This document shows, piece by piece, positions 15,155-23,584 of a stretch of 64,000 nt of DNA (its first letter is position 1; each line of letters opens with the position of its first letter). Made by a program: the position numbers and the translations under genes. The notes beneath the pieces were generated by a model. The model was given only the letters and a program-made list of their open reading frames with translations, did no database searches and was not told the origin of the DNA. Source of the stretch: Tepidisphaeraceae bacterium (lineage in GTDB: Bacteria > Planctomycetota > Phycisphaerae > Tepidisphaerales > Tepidisphaeraceae); NCBI GenBank assembly GCA_035998445.1, contig DASYHQ010000018.1:248001-312000 (forward strand), in the 5' to 3' direction.

Positions 15155-15168
15155 GGGGGCTATCCCCC
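15155..15168 (+). promoter_or_regulatory. G5/C5 hairpin covering the putative ribosome-binding region of the PLD-like gene
   Basis: GGGGG and CCCCC (15155-15159, 15164-15168) surround a four-base loop, ending 6 bases before the ATG at 15175. The purine run AAGGGGGG is the only Shine-Dalgarno-like site and would be paired in this stem, so translation may be regulated by unfolding. Confidence 0.35.
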
Positions 15169-15174
15169 GCACCA

Positions 15175-15897
15175 ATGCCCGACCCCTTCGCCAACATCCC
15201 GACGCTCGACGCCGCCGACCTGACCGACATCTGCGAGATCGACGGCTTGGGCGAGCCGTTCGACGACGCGCCGGACTTCGACCCCGAGTTAAACCCGGAG
15301 GTCGACGCCACGGCCCGGCTGGACGACGCGCACCTGCACATGCAGACGCCGAGGCGCAGGCTGTTCATCGACTACCGCCCCGACCCCGACGCGCTGCTGC
15401 ACCTGAAGACGTTGCCGACCGAGGGGCAGACGTTGCACGGCGTGATCTGCCAGAAGTACGCCGCATGGGATCTGGTGCCGGCGCTGATCGGTCGCACCGG
15501 TCGCAACATCGACGAGCTGTACATCGCCACGCTGAGCTACGGCGCGGGCAACGCCAAGGAACTGCTGGCGCTGCTGGACGAGGGCCGAATCAAGCGGTGC
15601 AGCCTGATCGTCAGCCACTATTTCAAAGCGCAGAACCGCCAACTTTATGACTCGCTCGTGCCGCCCCTGCTGGAACGTGGTCACCGTGTCATCGCGATGC
15701 GCAATCACAGCAAGCTGCTGTTGATGCAGACCGCGGGCGCTGGAAGTTTCGTGGTGGAAGGTTCGGCCAACCTTCGCAGTTGTAAGAACGTCGAGCAGTT
15801 CTGCCTGACCCGTTGCCGCCAGTTGTACCGCTTTCACCGCGGCTGGATCGAGCGGGAACTGTTCGCCCGTCGCGAGGAAGGGAAGACCAATGACTAA
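15175..15897 (+). CDS. PLD-superfamily (single HKD) protein
   Basis: 240 residues. After an acidic N-terminus (1-60), residues 61-235 hold a phospholipase-D-like domain: RNHSKLLLM supplies His178 and Lys180, and FVVEGSANLRS (192-202) the rest of an HxKx-GSxN motif. The canonical Asp of HxK(x4)D is not evident. A dimer would be needed for two HKD sites. Family members act as nucleases or phosphodiesterases; small ones occur in phage near packaging genes. It overlaps the terminase small subunit by eight bases, so it is coexpressed with packaging. Its precise role is not known. Confidence 0.75.
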   Translation: MPDPFANIPTLDAADLTDICEIDGLGEPFDDAPDFDPELNPEVDATARLDDAHLHMQTPRRRLFIDYRPDPDALLHLKTLPTEGQTLHGVICQKYAAWDLVPALIGRTGRNIDELYIATLSYGAGNAKELLALLDEGRIKRCSLIVSHYFKAQNRQLYDSLVPPLLERGHRVIAMRNHSKLLLMQTAGAGSFVVEGSANLRSCKNVEQFCLTRCRQLYRFHRGWIERELFARREEGKTND

Positions 15898-16255
15898 GAC
15901 CAATCGCCCGCCCGCCCCGGAAGAGATCGACGGCGAAGCGCTGCTGGAGTGGGAGCGGGTTTGCAACGAACTGGAATCGTTGAACCAGCTTCAGGCCACC
16001 GACCGCGCCATCCTCGTGCTGTATGTCGAGACATGGCAGACCTGGCGACGGGCGACGGCCGGCGTGAACAAGCACGGTGCCGTTATCCGCTACCCGAACA
16101 AGACCGTGGGGCCGAGCCCCTTCTACAACGTGGCGAAGGACTGTGCCAAGCAACTGCGCGGCCTGCTGGCCGACCTGGGACTTAACCCCGCCGTGCGGCT
16201 GAGCAACGCTGGCACCAATCCCGCCGACGAGCCCGAGCCGGACTTCACCGCCTAA
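15890..16255 (+). CDS. terS: phage terminase small subunit, P27 family
   Basis: 121 residues. A helical N-terminal DNA-recognition part (WERVCNELESLNQLQATDRA) is followed by the P27-family pattern AILVLYVETWQTWRRAT...GAVIRYPNKTVGPSPF and LLADLGLNPAVRLSNA. The small subunit recognises the packaging site and recruits the large subunit. It overlaps the PLD-like gene and is separated from TerL by two HNH genes. Length is in the usual range. Confidence 0.88.
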   Translation: MTKTNRPPAPEEIDGEALLEWERVCNELESLNQLQATDRAILVLYVETWQTWRRATAGVNKHGAVIRYPNKTVGPSPFYNVAKDCAKQLRGLLADLGLNPAVRLSNAGTNPADEPEPDFTA

Positions 16256-16263
16256 CCGAGAGG

Positions 16264-16638
16264 ATGCCCAGCCACCCCTGCAAATGGCCGACGTGTGACG
16301 AGTACGTTTCCCGTGCTGGCGAATACTGCCCCGACCACGCCGAGCAGGGCCGCGAGGTTCGGGCCGAACGGTCATCGTTCTACGACCAGCACCTGCGCGA
16401 CCCCGACGCCAAGCGGTTCTACGCATCGGCCGCGTGGCAACATGCCAGAGCCCGCAAGCTGGCCACGAACCCCACATGCGAGTTTGAAGGGTGCGCGCGT
16501 TTCGCTCAGCACGTTCACCATCGCAAGCCGCTGAAGGATTGCACGACGTCCGAGCGAGTCTGGCAACCGAACCTCGAATCGCTCTGCCCACGCCACCACA
16601 ACGAGCGAGAGGCCCAAGTCAAACGGAGATCCCAATGA
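16264..16638 (+). CDS. HNH endonuclease
   Basis: 124 residues with GAGAGG upstream. An N-terminal Cys/His cluster (CKWPTCDEY, YCPDH) is followed by the HNH fold: CEFEGCARFAQHVHHRKPL, NLESLCPRHHNEREAQ. HNH proteins beside terminase genes are frequent in HK97-like phages, where they are needed for cos cleavage with TerS and TerL. It is the first of two tandem HNH genes; the stop overlaps the next ATG. Confidence 0.85.
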   Translation: MPSHPCKWPTCDEYVSRAGEYCPDHAEQGREVRAERSSFYDQHLRDPDAKRFYASAAWQHARARKLATNPTCEFEGCARFAQHVHHRKPLKDCTTSERVWQPNLESLCPRHHNEREAQVKRRSQ

Positions 16639-17000
16639 ACCCCACCACCACCGCGCGCAAGCCGCGCCTGCTGCGGAAGACCAACACCAATGGCTATCTG
16701 ATGCTGCGCCGACCGTCGCACCCGATGGTCACGCGCAACGGCTACGCCTACGCCCACCGCGTCGTTCTCTTCGACCGGATCGGCCCCGGCCAGCACAAGT
16801 GCAACTGGTGCCCGCGCATCGTCACATGGGCGCACCGCTGGCCGCTGCAACCCGACAGCCTCACGGTCGATCACGTCGATTCCGCCAAGGCCAACAACGA
16901 CGACGCCAACCTCGTGCCCTCGTGCCCGTCCTGCAACTCGCGACGGGCAGCGGCACGCCGGGCGGCGATCAAACGCTTGATGGGGAGGCTGGCGGCTTGA
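16635..17000 (+). CDS. second HNH endonuclease
   Basis: 121 residues. A strand-rich start (NGYLMLRRPSHP, NGYAYAHRVVLFDRIGPGQH) is followed by CNWCPRIVTW, LTVDHVDSAKANNDDANLVPSCPSCNSRR: HNH with two Cys pairs for a structural zinc. It overlaps the first HNH gene (ATGA) and the terminase large subunit TTG start. Two HNH genes in a row before TerL is unusual; one may be the packaging cofactor and the other an independent or homing-type nuclease. Confidence 0.85.
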   Translation: MNPTTTARKPRLLRKTNTNGYLMLRRPSHPMVTRNGYAYAHRVVLFDRIGPGQHKCNWCPRIVTWAHRWPLQPDSLTVDHVDSAKANNDDANLVPSCPSCNSRRAAARRAAIKRLMGRLAA

Positions 17001-18598
17001 AGCGGCTTGAACTGAAGGAAGACGCCGAATTCTACTACGACGAAGCCGCGGCGATGGCCCCGGTTCGGTTCGCGGAGAAGTTCTTGCGCCACTACGAAGG
17101 GCAATGGGCGGGCCAGCCGTTCACGCTCATGGATTGGCAGCGCGACGAGGTGATCAAACCCCTCTTCGGCTGGAAGCGCCGGAAGGATGGCCGCCGCCGG
17201 TTCCGCGAACTGTGGTTGCTGACCGCCAAGGGAGCGGGCAAGACACCGCTGCTGGCGCTCGTGGGCATGTTCATGCTGCTGGCAGATGGGGAGGAAGCGC
17301 CGCACATCATCAGCAGCGCCACGGACGTGCCGCAGGCCCGGCTCACGTTCGACGCCGCCAAGAAGTACATCGCCGCCAACCGGACGCTGGAACGCGCCTG
17401 CCGTAGTCTGCAACACGAGATCAAGGGACCGAAGAACGCGAAGTGGGAGGCGGTGAGCGGATCGGCGGAAGGCCGACACGGTTACCGCCCCACCTGCCTG
17501 CTGATGGACGAGGCGCACGAGTGGCCGAATGGTGCGCTCTACAAGAACCTGACCGCCAATATGTTCAAGCGGCCCAACTCGCTGACGTTGGTGACGACCA
17601 ACGCCGGTCCCAGCCGCACCTGCTTCGCGTGGTCCCTGCACGAGCGTGCCTTGGCGGTCCTGAACGGCACGAGCGACAACACGAAGCTACTGCCGGTGAT
17701 CTACGAGACGCCGGAAGACATGGATTGGACGACCGAGGCCGCGGCGAAGGTCGCCAACCCTTCCATCGGCCACCTCGTTCAGTTTGAAGACCTCGCCACC
17801 GAACTGAGCGACGCGAAGCTGAGCGACGACGCCGAGGCCCGGTATCGTCGGCTGTACCTGTCGCAGTGGCAAAAGACGGGTGAGGGCCGCTGGCTGAGCA
17901 TGGCATTGTGGGACGCGTGCGAGACGGTCGACGCGCTGACCATCCCGACCGACGCCGCGCTATTCGTGGGGCTCGACCTGAGCCTGGGCGACGACCTTTG
18001 CGCCGTCGCGTTCGTCTGGGCGACGCCCGAACGGTTCTACCTCGACTCCCATTTCTGGACGCCCAAGGCCACCGCTGAGGGGTACGAGGCATCGCACGGC
18101 GTGCCGTACCAGAAGTGGGCGAACGACGGGCATATCACGCTGGTGGACGAGCTGACCATCAGCGGCGCGGTGCACGACCGGATCGCCGCCTACATCGTGG
18201 AGCGTGCGAAGGGTCACAAGGTCCGGGCGATCTGCTTCGACCGCGCCCACGCCCTGCACACAGTCAAGGCGCTGGAGGCCGCGGGATTGCGGGCGGTGCC
18301 GATCGGCCAGGGCTACGAGGTGTCGCCCGGCTGCTTCGAGCTGGAACGCCGCATCAAGGAATCGACCGTCACCATCCGCGCCAACGGCGTGCTGCGGTTC
18401 TGCGCGACGAACGCCGAAATCTACGAGGACCAGCGCGGCAACATCTACCCGATCAAGCCGGGGGCCAAGGGCAAGTTCAAGGGCACCAAGCACCTGAAGA
18501 TCGACGGCATATCCGCCGCGGCCAACGCCTTCAAAGAAGCAAAGCGTCACACGTTCCCCAAAGTCCGAACCATCTTCAAAGGACCCAGAGTCATATGA
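16997..18598 (+). CDS. terL: phage terminase large subunit
   Basis: 533 residues from a TTG start that overlaps the HNH stop; GGGGAGG lies 8 bases upstream. The ATPase domain has Walker A TAKGAGKT (76-83) and Walker B LLMDEAHEW (168-176). The RNase-H-like nuclease begins FVGLDLSLGDD (Asp327), with CFDRAH a probable second acidic cluster. This is the packaging motor and headful/cos nuclease. It belongs to the HK97-type head block and is followed by the portal gene with a 4-base overlap. An in-frame extension to 16799 is another frame of the HNH gene. Confidence 0.93.
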   Translation: MKRLELKEDAEFYYDEAAAMAPVRFAEKFLRHYEGQWAGQPFTLMDWQRDEVIKPLFGWKRRKDGRRRFRELWLLTAKGAGKTPLLALVGMFMLLADGEEAPHIISSATDVPQARLTFDAAKKYIAANRTLERACRSLQHEIKGPKNAKWEAVSGSAEGRHGYRPTCLLMDEAHEWPNGALYKNLTANMFKRPNSLTLVTTNAGPSRTCFAWSLHERALAVLNGTSDNTKLLPVIYETPEDMDWTTEAAAKVANPSIGHLVQFEDLATELSDAKLSDDAEARYRRLYLSQWQKTGEGRWLSMALWDACETVDALTIPTDAALFVGLDLSLGDDLCAVAFVWATPERFYLDSHFWTPKATAEGYEASHGVPYQKWANDGHITLVDELTISGAVHDRIAAYIVERAKGHKVRAICFDRAHALHTVKALEAAGLRAVPIGQGYEVSPGCFELERRIKESTVTIRANGVLRFCATNAEIYEDQRGNIYPIKPGAKGKFKGTKHLKIDGISAAANAFKEAKRHTFPKVRTIFKGPRVI

Positions 18599-19797
18599 AC
18601 CTCGCACCCGAAGCATTGGAAGTGATCAACATGGGCGGCAGCTACGAGGGCGGGATCATCCCCCCGGCGCTGATCAACGCTTACTCCGCGATGGCCATCA
18701 CCCCCTACTGGCGGGCGATGAACTTTCTGGCCACGAACCTTGCGGCGTTCCCGCGGTCGGTGCGCCAGAACGGCAACCGGATGGACGACGCCGAGCCGCA
18801 CCCGCTGGCGAAGCTGCTGCGCCGCAAGCCCAACGGCTACCAGACGCCGCAAGTGATGTGGCGGACGTTCTACTACCACGCCGCCAACAAGGGCAACGGC
18901 TATCTGTGGATCGAACGGGACGCCGCGACGTTCAAGCCGATCGGCCTGCACAACCTGTTGCCCGAGGACGTCCACCCAATCCGGTACATCCACGAGGGCG
19001 AGAAGACGCCAACGCAATACTACCTCGTGCGATCGACCAAGACCGTGCTGAGCGGGGCCGACGTCATCCACATTCAGGCGCTGGGGCACGACGGGCATTG
19101 CGGCACGAACCCCGTGGAGCAGCACGAGGCGACGTTTCAGCAGGCCATGGCGCTCGACCGGTTCCAAACCCGTTTCCTGCAAAAGGGCACGATGATCCGG
19201 GCGGCCATCGAGTTGCCCGAGGCGGTCGGGGCCGACGATGACCTCGTGGACGAGATCCAAGAGACGATGCGCCGCTACTTCCGCGGTGCCGATGCCGAGC
19301 GCGATATCGTCGTGCTGCCCAACGGCGCGAAGCTGAACAACGCCACGCTATCGCCGGCCGACAGCCAGCTTGCCGAGCAGGGGGCGGTACTGACGAAGAA
19401 GATCGCCCAGATTACAGGCGTCCCGCCCCACTTCCTCTACGAGTTCAAGGATGCCAAATACAACAACCTGACCGAGCAGATGGGCCAGGACGTAGTGCGC
19501 TACACGTTCCTGCCGTGGATTCAGCAGACCGAGGAAGAGCTGACCGCCAAGCTGCTGACCGACGACGAGCTTGACGAGGGCTACGCGATCCACCTGAACC
19601 CCGACGCCCTGCTGCGCGGATCGTCCAAGGAGCAGATGGAAGTCGTCACCCTTGGCGTCAAGTCGGGCATCTACACCGAGAACGAGGGCCGCGGGCTGAT
19701 CGGGATGCCCGCCGTGGCCGACGCCAGCGCCAACCAACTCAAGCGGCTGGGCGACACCGCGCCCCCGCCGGCCGCTGGCGACGCGGAAGCCGAGTGA
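18595..19797 (+). CDS. HK97-family portal protein
   Basis: 400 residues. The N-terminal part PPALINAYSAMAITPYWRAMNFLATNLAAFP, then HPLAKLLRRKPNGYQTPQVMWRTFYYH is typical of the phage_portal family. The wing and crown regions (KNGYLWIE, VLPNGAKLNNATLS) and KIAQITGVPPHFLYEF are characteristic. Twelve copies form the ring through which DNA enters the procapsid. Length is normal. The ATG overlaps the TerL stop and is preceded by AAAGGA. Confidence 0.93.
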   Translation: MNLAPEALEVINMGGSYEGGIIPPALINAYSAMAITPYWRAMNFLATNLAAFPRSVRQNGNRMDDAEPHPLAKLLRRKPNGYQTPQVMWRTFYYHAANKGNGYLWIERDAATFKPIGLHNLLPEDVHPIRYIHEGEKTPTQYYLVRSTKTVLSGADVIHIQALGHDGHCGTNPVEQHEATFQQAMALDRFQTRFLQKGTMIRAAIELPEAVGADDDLVDEIQETMRRYFRGADAERDIVVLPNGAKLNNATLSPADSQLAEQGAVLTKKIAQITGVPPHFLYEFKDAKYNNLTEQMGQDVVRYTFLPWIQQTEEELTAKLLTDDELDEGYAIHLNPDALLRGSSKEQMEVVTLGVKSGIYTENEGRGLIGMPAVADASANQLKRLGDTAPPPAAGDAEAE

Positions 19798-19833
19798 CCA
19801 TTTCCATTATCCCTGTCTCATTAGGGGACCACT

Positions 19834-20427
19834 ATGAAAAACGAAGCGCTGAAGTTCTACACCATCGACACGCAGTTCGCCGTCGCATCGACCGAGGGCA
19901 AGCCGACGACCCTCACGGGCTATGCGATCGTCTACAACGCGCTATCGGACGACCGCGGCGGCTACCGCGTGCGGATCAAGCCCGGTTCGGTGTCGTTCGC
20001 CAAGGAGGTGCAGGCGCTGTACTACCACGCCCACCCCGAAGTTCTGGGCACGACCGCCAACGGGTCGCTGCGCCTCACGTCCGACACGTTCGGCGTGAAG
20101 GTGGAGATCGACCTGCCCGACACCCAGCGCGCCCGCGACGTGGCCGAGCTGGTGGGCAAGCGGTACGTCACCGGGATGAGCTTCGCCATGGTGAGCACGC
20201 CCAAGGGCACGTTCACCACCGAGGGCGGGCAACGCATCCTCAACGCCGAGGCGTTCACCATCGACGAGGTGACCGTGACCGGCATTCCCGCGTTCGTTCA
20301 ATCCAACATCACGGTGAAGACGGACGACGACGCCCGATTCGCCAGCCGCCGGGCCGACGCCCTGCGCCTCGATCAATTCAAACTCGACCTGTACCGGCTA
20401 CCGGGCGCGTTGCCTGCCGCCGTCTAA
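19834..20427 (+). CDS. HK97-family prohead protease
   Basis: 197 residues. Family motifs LTGYAIVYNALSDDRGGYRVRIKPGSV, YHAHPEVLGTT (catalytic His) and VTGMSFAM (catalytic Ser) are present, with VTVTGIPAFV near the end. It cleaves scaffold or the capsid N-terminus during maturation. It follows the portal after 36 bp and precedes the capsid gene, the standard order. The capsid N-terminus has the coiled delta-domain expected as substrate. Confidence 0.9.
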   Translation: MKNEALKFYTIDTQFAVASTEGKPTTLTGYAIVYNALSDDRGGYRVRIKPGSVSFAKEVQALYYHAHPEVLGTTANGSLRLTSDTFGVKVEIDLPDTQRARDVAELVGKRYVTGMSFAMVSTPKGTFTTEGGQRILNAEAFTIDEVTVTGIPAFVQSNITVKTDDDARFASRRADALRLDQFKLDLYRLPGALPAAV

Positions 20428-20465
20428 CCCTAGCGCCCCATAGTCGGGCCAGAAAGAGATTGTCC

Positions 20466-21689
20466 ATGGACACGAAGTCACTGCGCGAAGAGTTCAGCCG
20501 CCTCACCACCGAGGGGCAGACCCTTCTCGACACCCTCGCCACCGAGAACCGCGACAAGTCGGAGGCCGAAGAGACGGCCAGCGCCGCCCGCTTCTCGCGA
20601 TTGGAGAAGATCAAGAGCCTGCTGGACGAGCAGGCCAAGTTCGCCTCGCTCAAGCTGGCCGACGACGCTGGCGACGGCGACGCCAACGTGGTGCTGCCGA
20701 AGGAAGACCCCGGCCGCGACGCGTTCAACGCGTCCGAGGGCAAGGGCGCGAATGGCACCGCGGCAGAACCGAAGGTCGACCGCCAGCAGTTCAACCGTGC
20801 GTTGAACCACTGGGCATTGACCGGCGATATGGCCCGCCAATTCGCTACTATCACCACCGCCACCCAGTCGGGCGCGTTGCTGCCCAAGATGGTGGCGCAG
20901 CCCGTCGTCGTCACCTACCCGACGGCGTTCCGCCAGGCCATGGCGCTGTATGGCGTTCAGCCGGTCAGCGGGTCGAGCACGGCCGAGATGAACCTGCCCG
21001 TGGTGATCGCCGCCGTTGGCAGCGACCTGTCGGAGACGGCCACCAGCGGCACGCAGAACGAGCCGTCGCTGACCGAGACGATCAACCTCAAGCCGGCACC
21101 CATCCAGTCGGGCCAGGCGTGGGTATCGAATCTGGAACTGGCCGCGCTCGATTACGACCTGCTGGGGTCGCTCGTGCCGTCGCTGATCGACGCGAAGGAA
21201 ATGCGCCTCGAACAGAAGGCCATGGCCGCGATCATCGCCGACACTGGCATTACCCAGAGCGAGGCAACGGCCACGATCTCGGGCCTGACCTACGACAACC
21301 TCGTGGACCTGAACAACAAGCTGGCCACCCGCTGGGACCGCCAGAAGGTCATCATCCTTTCGCCCGCCGCCTACACCGCGGCCTGCAAGCTGACGGGCGA
21401 CGACGGCCACCCGGTGCTGCTGAAAGACCCGCAGAACCAGACGCTGGTGCGCCTGAACGGCACGCCGGTGCTGAAGTCCGATTACCTCGAAGCGTTCGGC
21501 GCCAACAAGGTCGTCGGCATCCTCGTGAGCCTCGTGGGCTTCCGCCTGCGCGACGCAGGCACCCAGAAGATCGTGCGCCACCTCGACGACAAGGACAAGG
21601 TCGACCAGACCGGCCTGAACGTCATCGGCTACCACGCGTGGGGGTACGCCCCGAGCGCGATGGTCAAGCTGAAGTGCCCCGCCTCGTAG
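20466..21689 (+). CDS. HK97-family major capsid protein
   Basis: 407 residues from MDTKSLREEF. Residues 1-70 are a coiled scaffolding (delta) domain (TLLDTLATENRDKSEAEETA). Residues about 125-407 hold the HK97 fold: FATITTATQSGALLPKMVAQ, a long beta region around LPVVIAAVGSDLSETATSGT, and RLEQKAMAAIIADTG. Cleavage after the delta domain is expected near residue 115. A longer in-frame extension from 19794 belongs to another frame of the protease gene. A hairpin follows at 21714. Confidence 0.92.
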   Translation: MDTKSLREEFSRLTTEGQTLLDTLATENRDKSEAEETASAARFSRLEKIKSLLDEQAKFASLKLADDAGDGDANVVLPKEDPGRDAFNASEGKGANGTAAEPKVDRQQFNRALNHWALTGDMARQFATITTATQSGALLPKMVAQPVVVTYPTAFRQAMALYGVQPVSGSSTAEMNLPVVIAAVGSDLSETATSGTQNEPSLTETINLKPAPIQSGQAWVSNLELAALDYDLLGSLVPSLIDAKEMRLEQKAMAAIIADTGITQSEATATISGLTYDNLVDLNNKLATRWDRQKVIILSPAAYTAACKLTGDDGHPVLLKDPQNQTLVRLNGTPVLKSDYLEAFGANKVVGILVSLVGFRLRDAGTQKIVRHLDDKDKVDQTGLNVIGYHAWGYAPSAMVKLKCPAS

Positions 21690-21713
21690 TCTCCTGTTTG
21701 GGGTTGTGTGGGA

Positions 21714-21741
21714 CCGTGGGCGGGTTAACGCCCGTCCACGG
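21714..21741 (+). terminator. stem-loop after the capsid gene
   Basis: CCGTGG-GCGGG-TTAA-CGCCCGTCCACGG forms a stem with one G-T pair. No T-run follows, so it is more likely an mRNA-stabilising or partial terminator structure, which would raise the level of the upstream capsid message relative to the tail genes. Confidence 0.5.
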
Positions 21742-21763
21742 CATTTCAACAGGAGAACCGGAA

Positions 21764-22030
21764 ATGAAGATCACGTTTCAGCAGACATTTTCGACCGAAC
21801 GCCAGCTATTCCGTGGCGGCAAAGAGTACGACGTGACCGACGCCCAGGGCGCGGAGTTCGTCGCCAGCGGCATCGCCAATCGCACGGATGGCAGCACGCC
21901 ACCGCCCGCGGAACCGGAGCCGATCGCCGCGGGCGCTGACCTGACCCGGAACGATGGCGACACGGCCACGGCCGTCACCGAGCCCCCGAAGCCGAAGCGC
22001 AAGGGCCGCGCCCGGAAGGGCGACGCCTAA
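21764..22030 (+). CDS. small hypothetical head protein
   Basis: 88 residues from MKITFQQTFS, AGGAGAA upstream. A folded N-terminal half (ERQLFRGGKEYDVTDAQGAEFVASG) looks like a small phage head protein; the tail is Pro/Lys-rich (PPKPKRKGRARKGDA). It lies between the capsid and head-connector genes, where decoration or connector-associated proteins often lie. No family recognised with confidence. Confidence 0.65.
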   Translation: MKITFQQTFSTERQLFRGGKEYDVTDAQGAEFVASGIANRTDGSTPPPAEPEPIAAGADLTRNDGDTATAVTEPPKPKRKGRARKGDA

Positions 22031-22653
22031 TGGTCACCTACGGCCCCAGCTTCGCGCAAGAGTTCCTGTGTCGTGCGCCCGACGTCACCACGGGGCTCTA
22101 CCTCATCGTTCACCGCAACGACGGGCTGGCGTTCGACGTGACGCAGCACACTTGGATGGATTGCACCCCGGAGAATTGGGGGCAGTTCACCGAAGGTTTT
22201 GTTGCCAAGGGTAGCGGGATCTACCGATGCGTGATTCAGCACGACACGCTGACGGCCGGCGAGCACTACATCTTCTCGGTTTACGAGATGCTGGGTGAGC
22301 AGCCCGCCAGCACCGACCGCCTGCGCGAGACGTTGCACAAGGCCAACTGGGGCGTGATCGCGCCCGACGCCATGGTGGGCGACCCGATCGACCACAACAC
22401 GGGCAGCACCGATGCGCTGCGCGTCGTCGACACCGGCGGCAACGGCATCGACGGCGTGGTGATCCGCGCCTACCTCGCGACCGACTACACCGACAACGCC
22501 AGCGCCGCCAGGGTGCAGGGGCTTTCCGTCACGCTGGCCGATGGCCGGTGGGAACGTCCGATCTACCGCGACCCGTCGCTGGCCTACACGCTCACGATGC
22601 ACGCCGCGGGCAAGCTGGTGGGCCTGCATGACCTACCTGCGGAGGGAACCTAA
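22030..22653 (+). CDS. hypothetical phage head/tail protein
   Basis: 207 residues, translationally coupled to the preceding gene. Beta-rich throughout (TGLYLIVHRNDGLAFDV, SGIYRCVIQHDTLTAGEHYIF, GVVIRAYLATDY, YTLTMHAAGKLVG), resembling a two-domain Ig-like fold. It lies before the head-tail connector, so it may be a capsid decoration or neck protein. No family recognised. Confidence 0.6.
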   Translation: MVTYGPSFAQEFLCRAPDVTTGLYLIVHRNDGLAFDVTQHTWMDCTPENWGQFTEGFVAKGSGIYRCVIQHDTLTAGEHYIFSVYEMLGEQPASTDRLRETLHKANWGVIAPDAMVGDPIDHNTGSTDALRVVDTGGNGIDGVVIRAYLATDYTDNASAARVQGLSVTLADGRWERPIYRDPSLAYTLTMHAAGKLVGLHDLPAEGT

Positions 22654-23252
22654 TGCCGATCGTGCTCGACCCCATCCAGAGCGGCGACGTGCCGGAGGGC
22701 GCGAATGGTCGCCATACGAAGTGGAGCGTGACCACCCCGCCCACGACCACGCCCGTATCCGCGGGTGATGCTGGCTACTACCTGAACCTGAACGAGGGCG
22801 GCGTAGATGAGACGTTCCCGCTTGAGTTGATGGTCGCCGCGGCCGTCGAGCACGCCGAGGACGTCATGGGAACGTCGCTCATGCCGCGCACGATGCTGGC
22901 GACGTTCTACAACGGCGCACCGCTGCTGCTGCCCCGCGGCCCGCTGCTGGAAATGATCGGCGTCGCGGACGGCAACGAGAACGCCGTGACCGATTACAAG
23001 GTCGAGCACGTCGGCCGGCGGCGCACCTACATCGTGCCCGCCGCCGGACTCACCTACCCGGTCAGCATCACGTATCGGGCGGGCTACGCAAACGCCGCAG
23101 CGGTGCCTGCCGACATCAAGCTGGCCATCCTCGCGCACGTCGGCACGCTCTACGAGAACCGCGAGAGCGTCAGCGACAAGCCCAAGACGCCCGTCCCGCA
23201 CAGCCTGGAAGCGTTCTACCGCCGCAAGGGTAGGAATGTGGGGATCGGATGA
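22653..23252 (+). CDS. head-tail connector (gp6/phiE125 gp8-like)
   Basis: 199 residues from MPIVLDPIQS, GGAGGG upstream. Helices (FPLELMVAAAVEHAEDVMGTSL) and beta stretch (MLATFYNGAPLLLPRGPLLEMI, YPVSITYRAGY) end with ADIKLAILAHVGTLYENRESV, the pattern of adaptor proteins that link portal to tail. Coupled to the preceding gene. Fits the standard order after the capsid. Confidence 0.78.
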   Translation: MPIVLDPIQSGDVPEGANGRHTKWSVTTPPTTTPVSAGDAGYYLNLNEGGVDETFPLELMVAAAVEHAEDVMGTSLMPRTMLATFYNGAPLLLPRGPLLEMIGVADGNENAVTDYKVEHVGRRRTYIVPAAGLTYPVSITYRAGYANAAAVPADIKLAILAHVGTLYENRESVSDKPKTPVPHSLEAFYRRKGRNVGIG

Positions 23253-23584
23253 ACGCGGGGTCGCTGCGCCACACGCTCACGCTTCAGCGCCCGGTATCGG
23301 TCACCGACGCTTACGGCGAAACCACGGCGACGTCGTGGGTGGACGTCATGCCCATCCGTGCCGCCCTCAAGCCCACGCGTTCGGCCGAGAACCTGCGCGC
23401 GAGGCTGAAGGGACTCGAAACCAGCTTTGAACTGACGATGCGGTACAGCGCCGAGGTCACGTCGGAGCGCCGATTCCTTTGGGAAGGGAAGGAGCTCTAC
23501 ATCGACGGCATCATCGACGTGGACGGCCGACACCGCGAGATGCGCGTCACCACCTTTAGCCGCGTCGAGGTGCCCGGTGGCTAA
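23249..23584 (+). CDS. phage head closure protein (SPP1 gp16-like)
   Basis: 111 residues. SLRHTLTLQRPVSVTDAYGETTATSWVDVMPIRAALKP and ELTMRYSAEVTSERRFLWEGKELYIDGIID match head-closure or stopper proteins: beta-barrel, short, with the characteristic LRHxxxLQR start. It seals the portal after packaging. It overlaps its neighbours on both sides by 4-8 bases. Confidence 0.82.
   Translation: MNAGSLRHTLTLQRPVSVTDAYGETTATSWVDVMPIRAALKPTRSAENLRARLKGLETSFELTMRYSAEVTSERRFLWEGKELYIDGIIDVDGRHREMRVTTFSRVEVPGG

Noticed and set aside
16799-18598. longer terminase start
   Set aside because: The extension lies in another frame of the second HNH gene; TTG at 16997 has a good ribosome site.
19794-21689. long open frame upstream of the capsid gene
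   Set aside because: The part before 20466 is another frame of the prohead protease gene and has a different composition; the capsid starts at 20466.
20478-21749. 423-codon minus-strand frame opposite the capsid gene
   Set aside because: Antisense open frame typical of high GC; His/Arg/Gly-rich with no family pattern.
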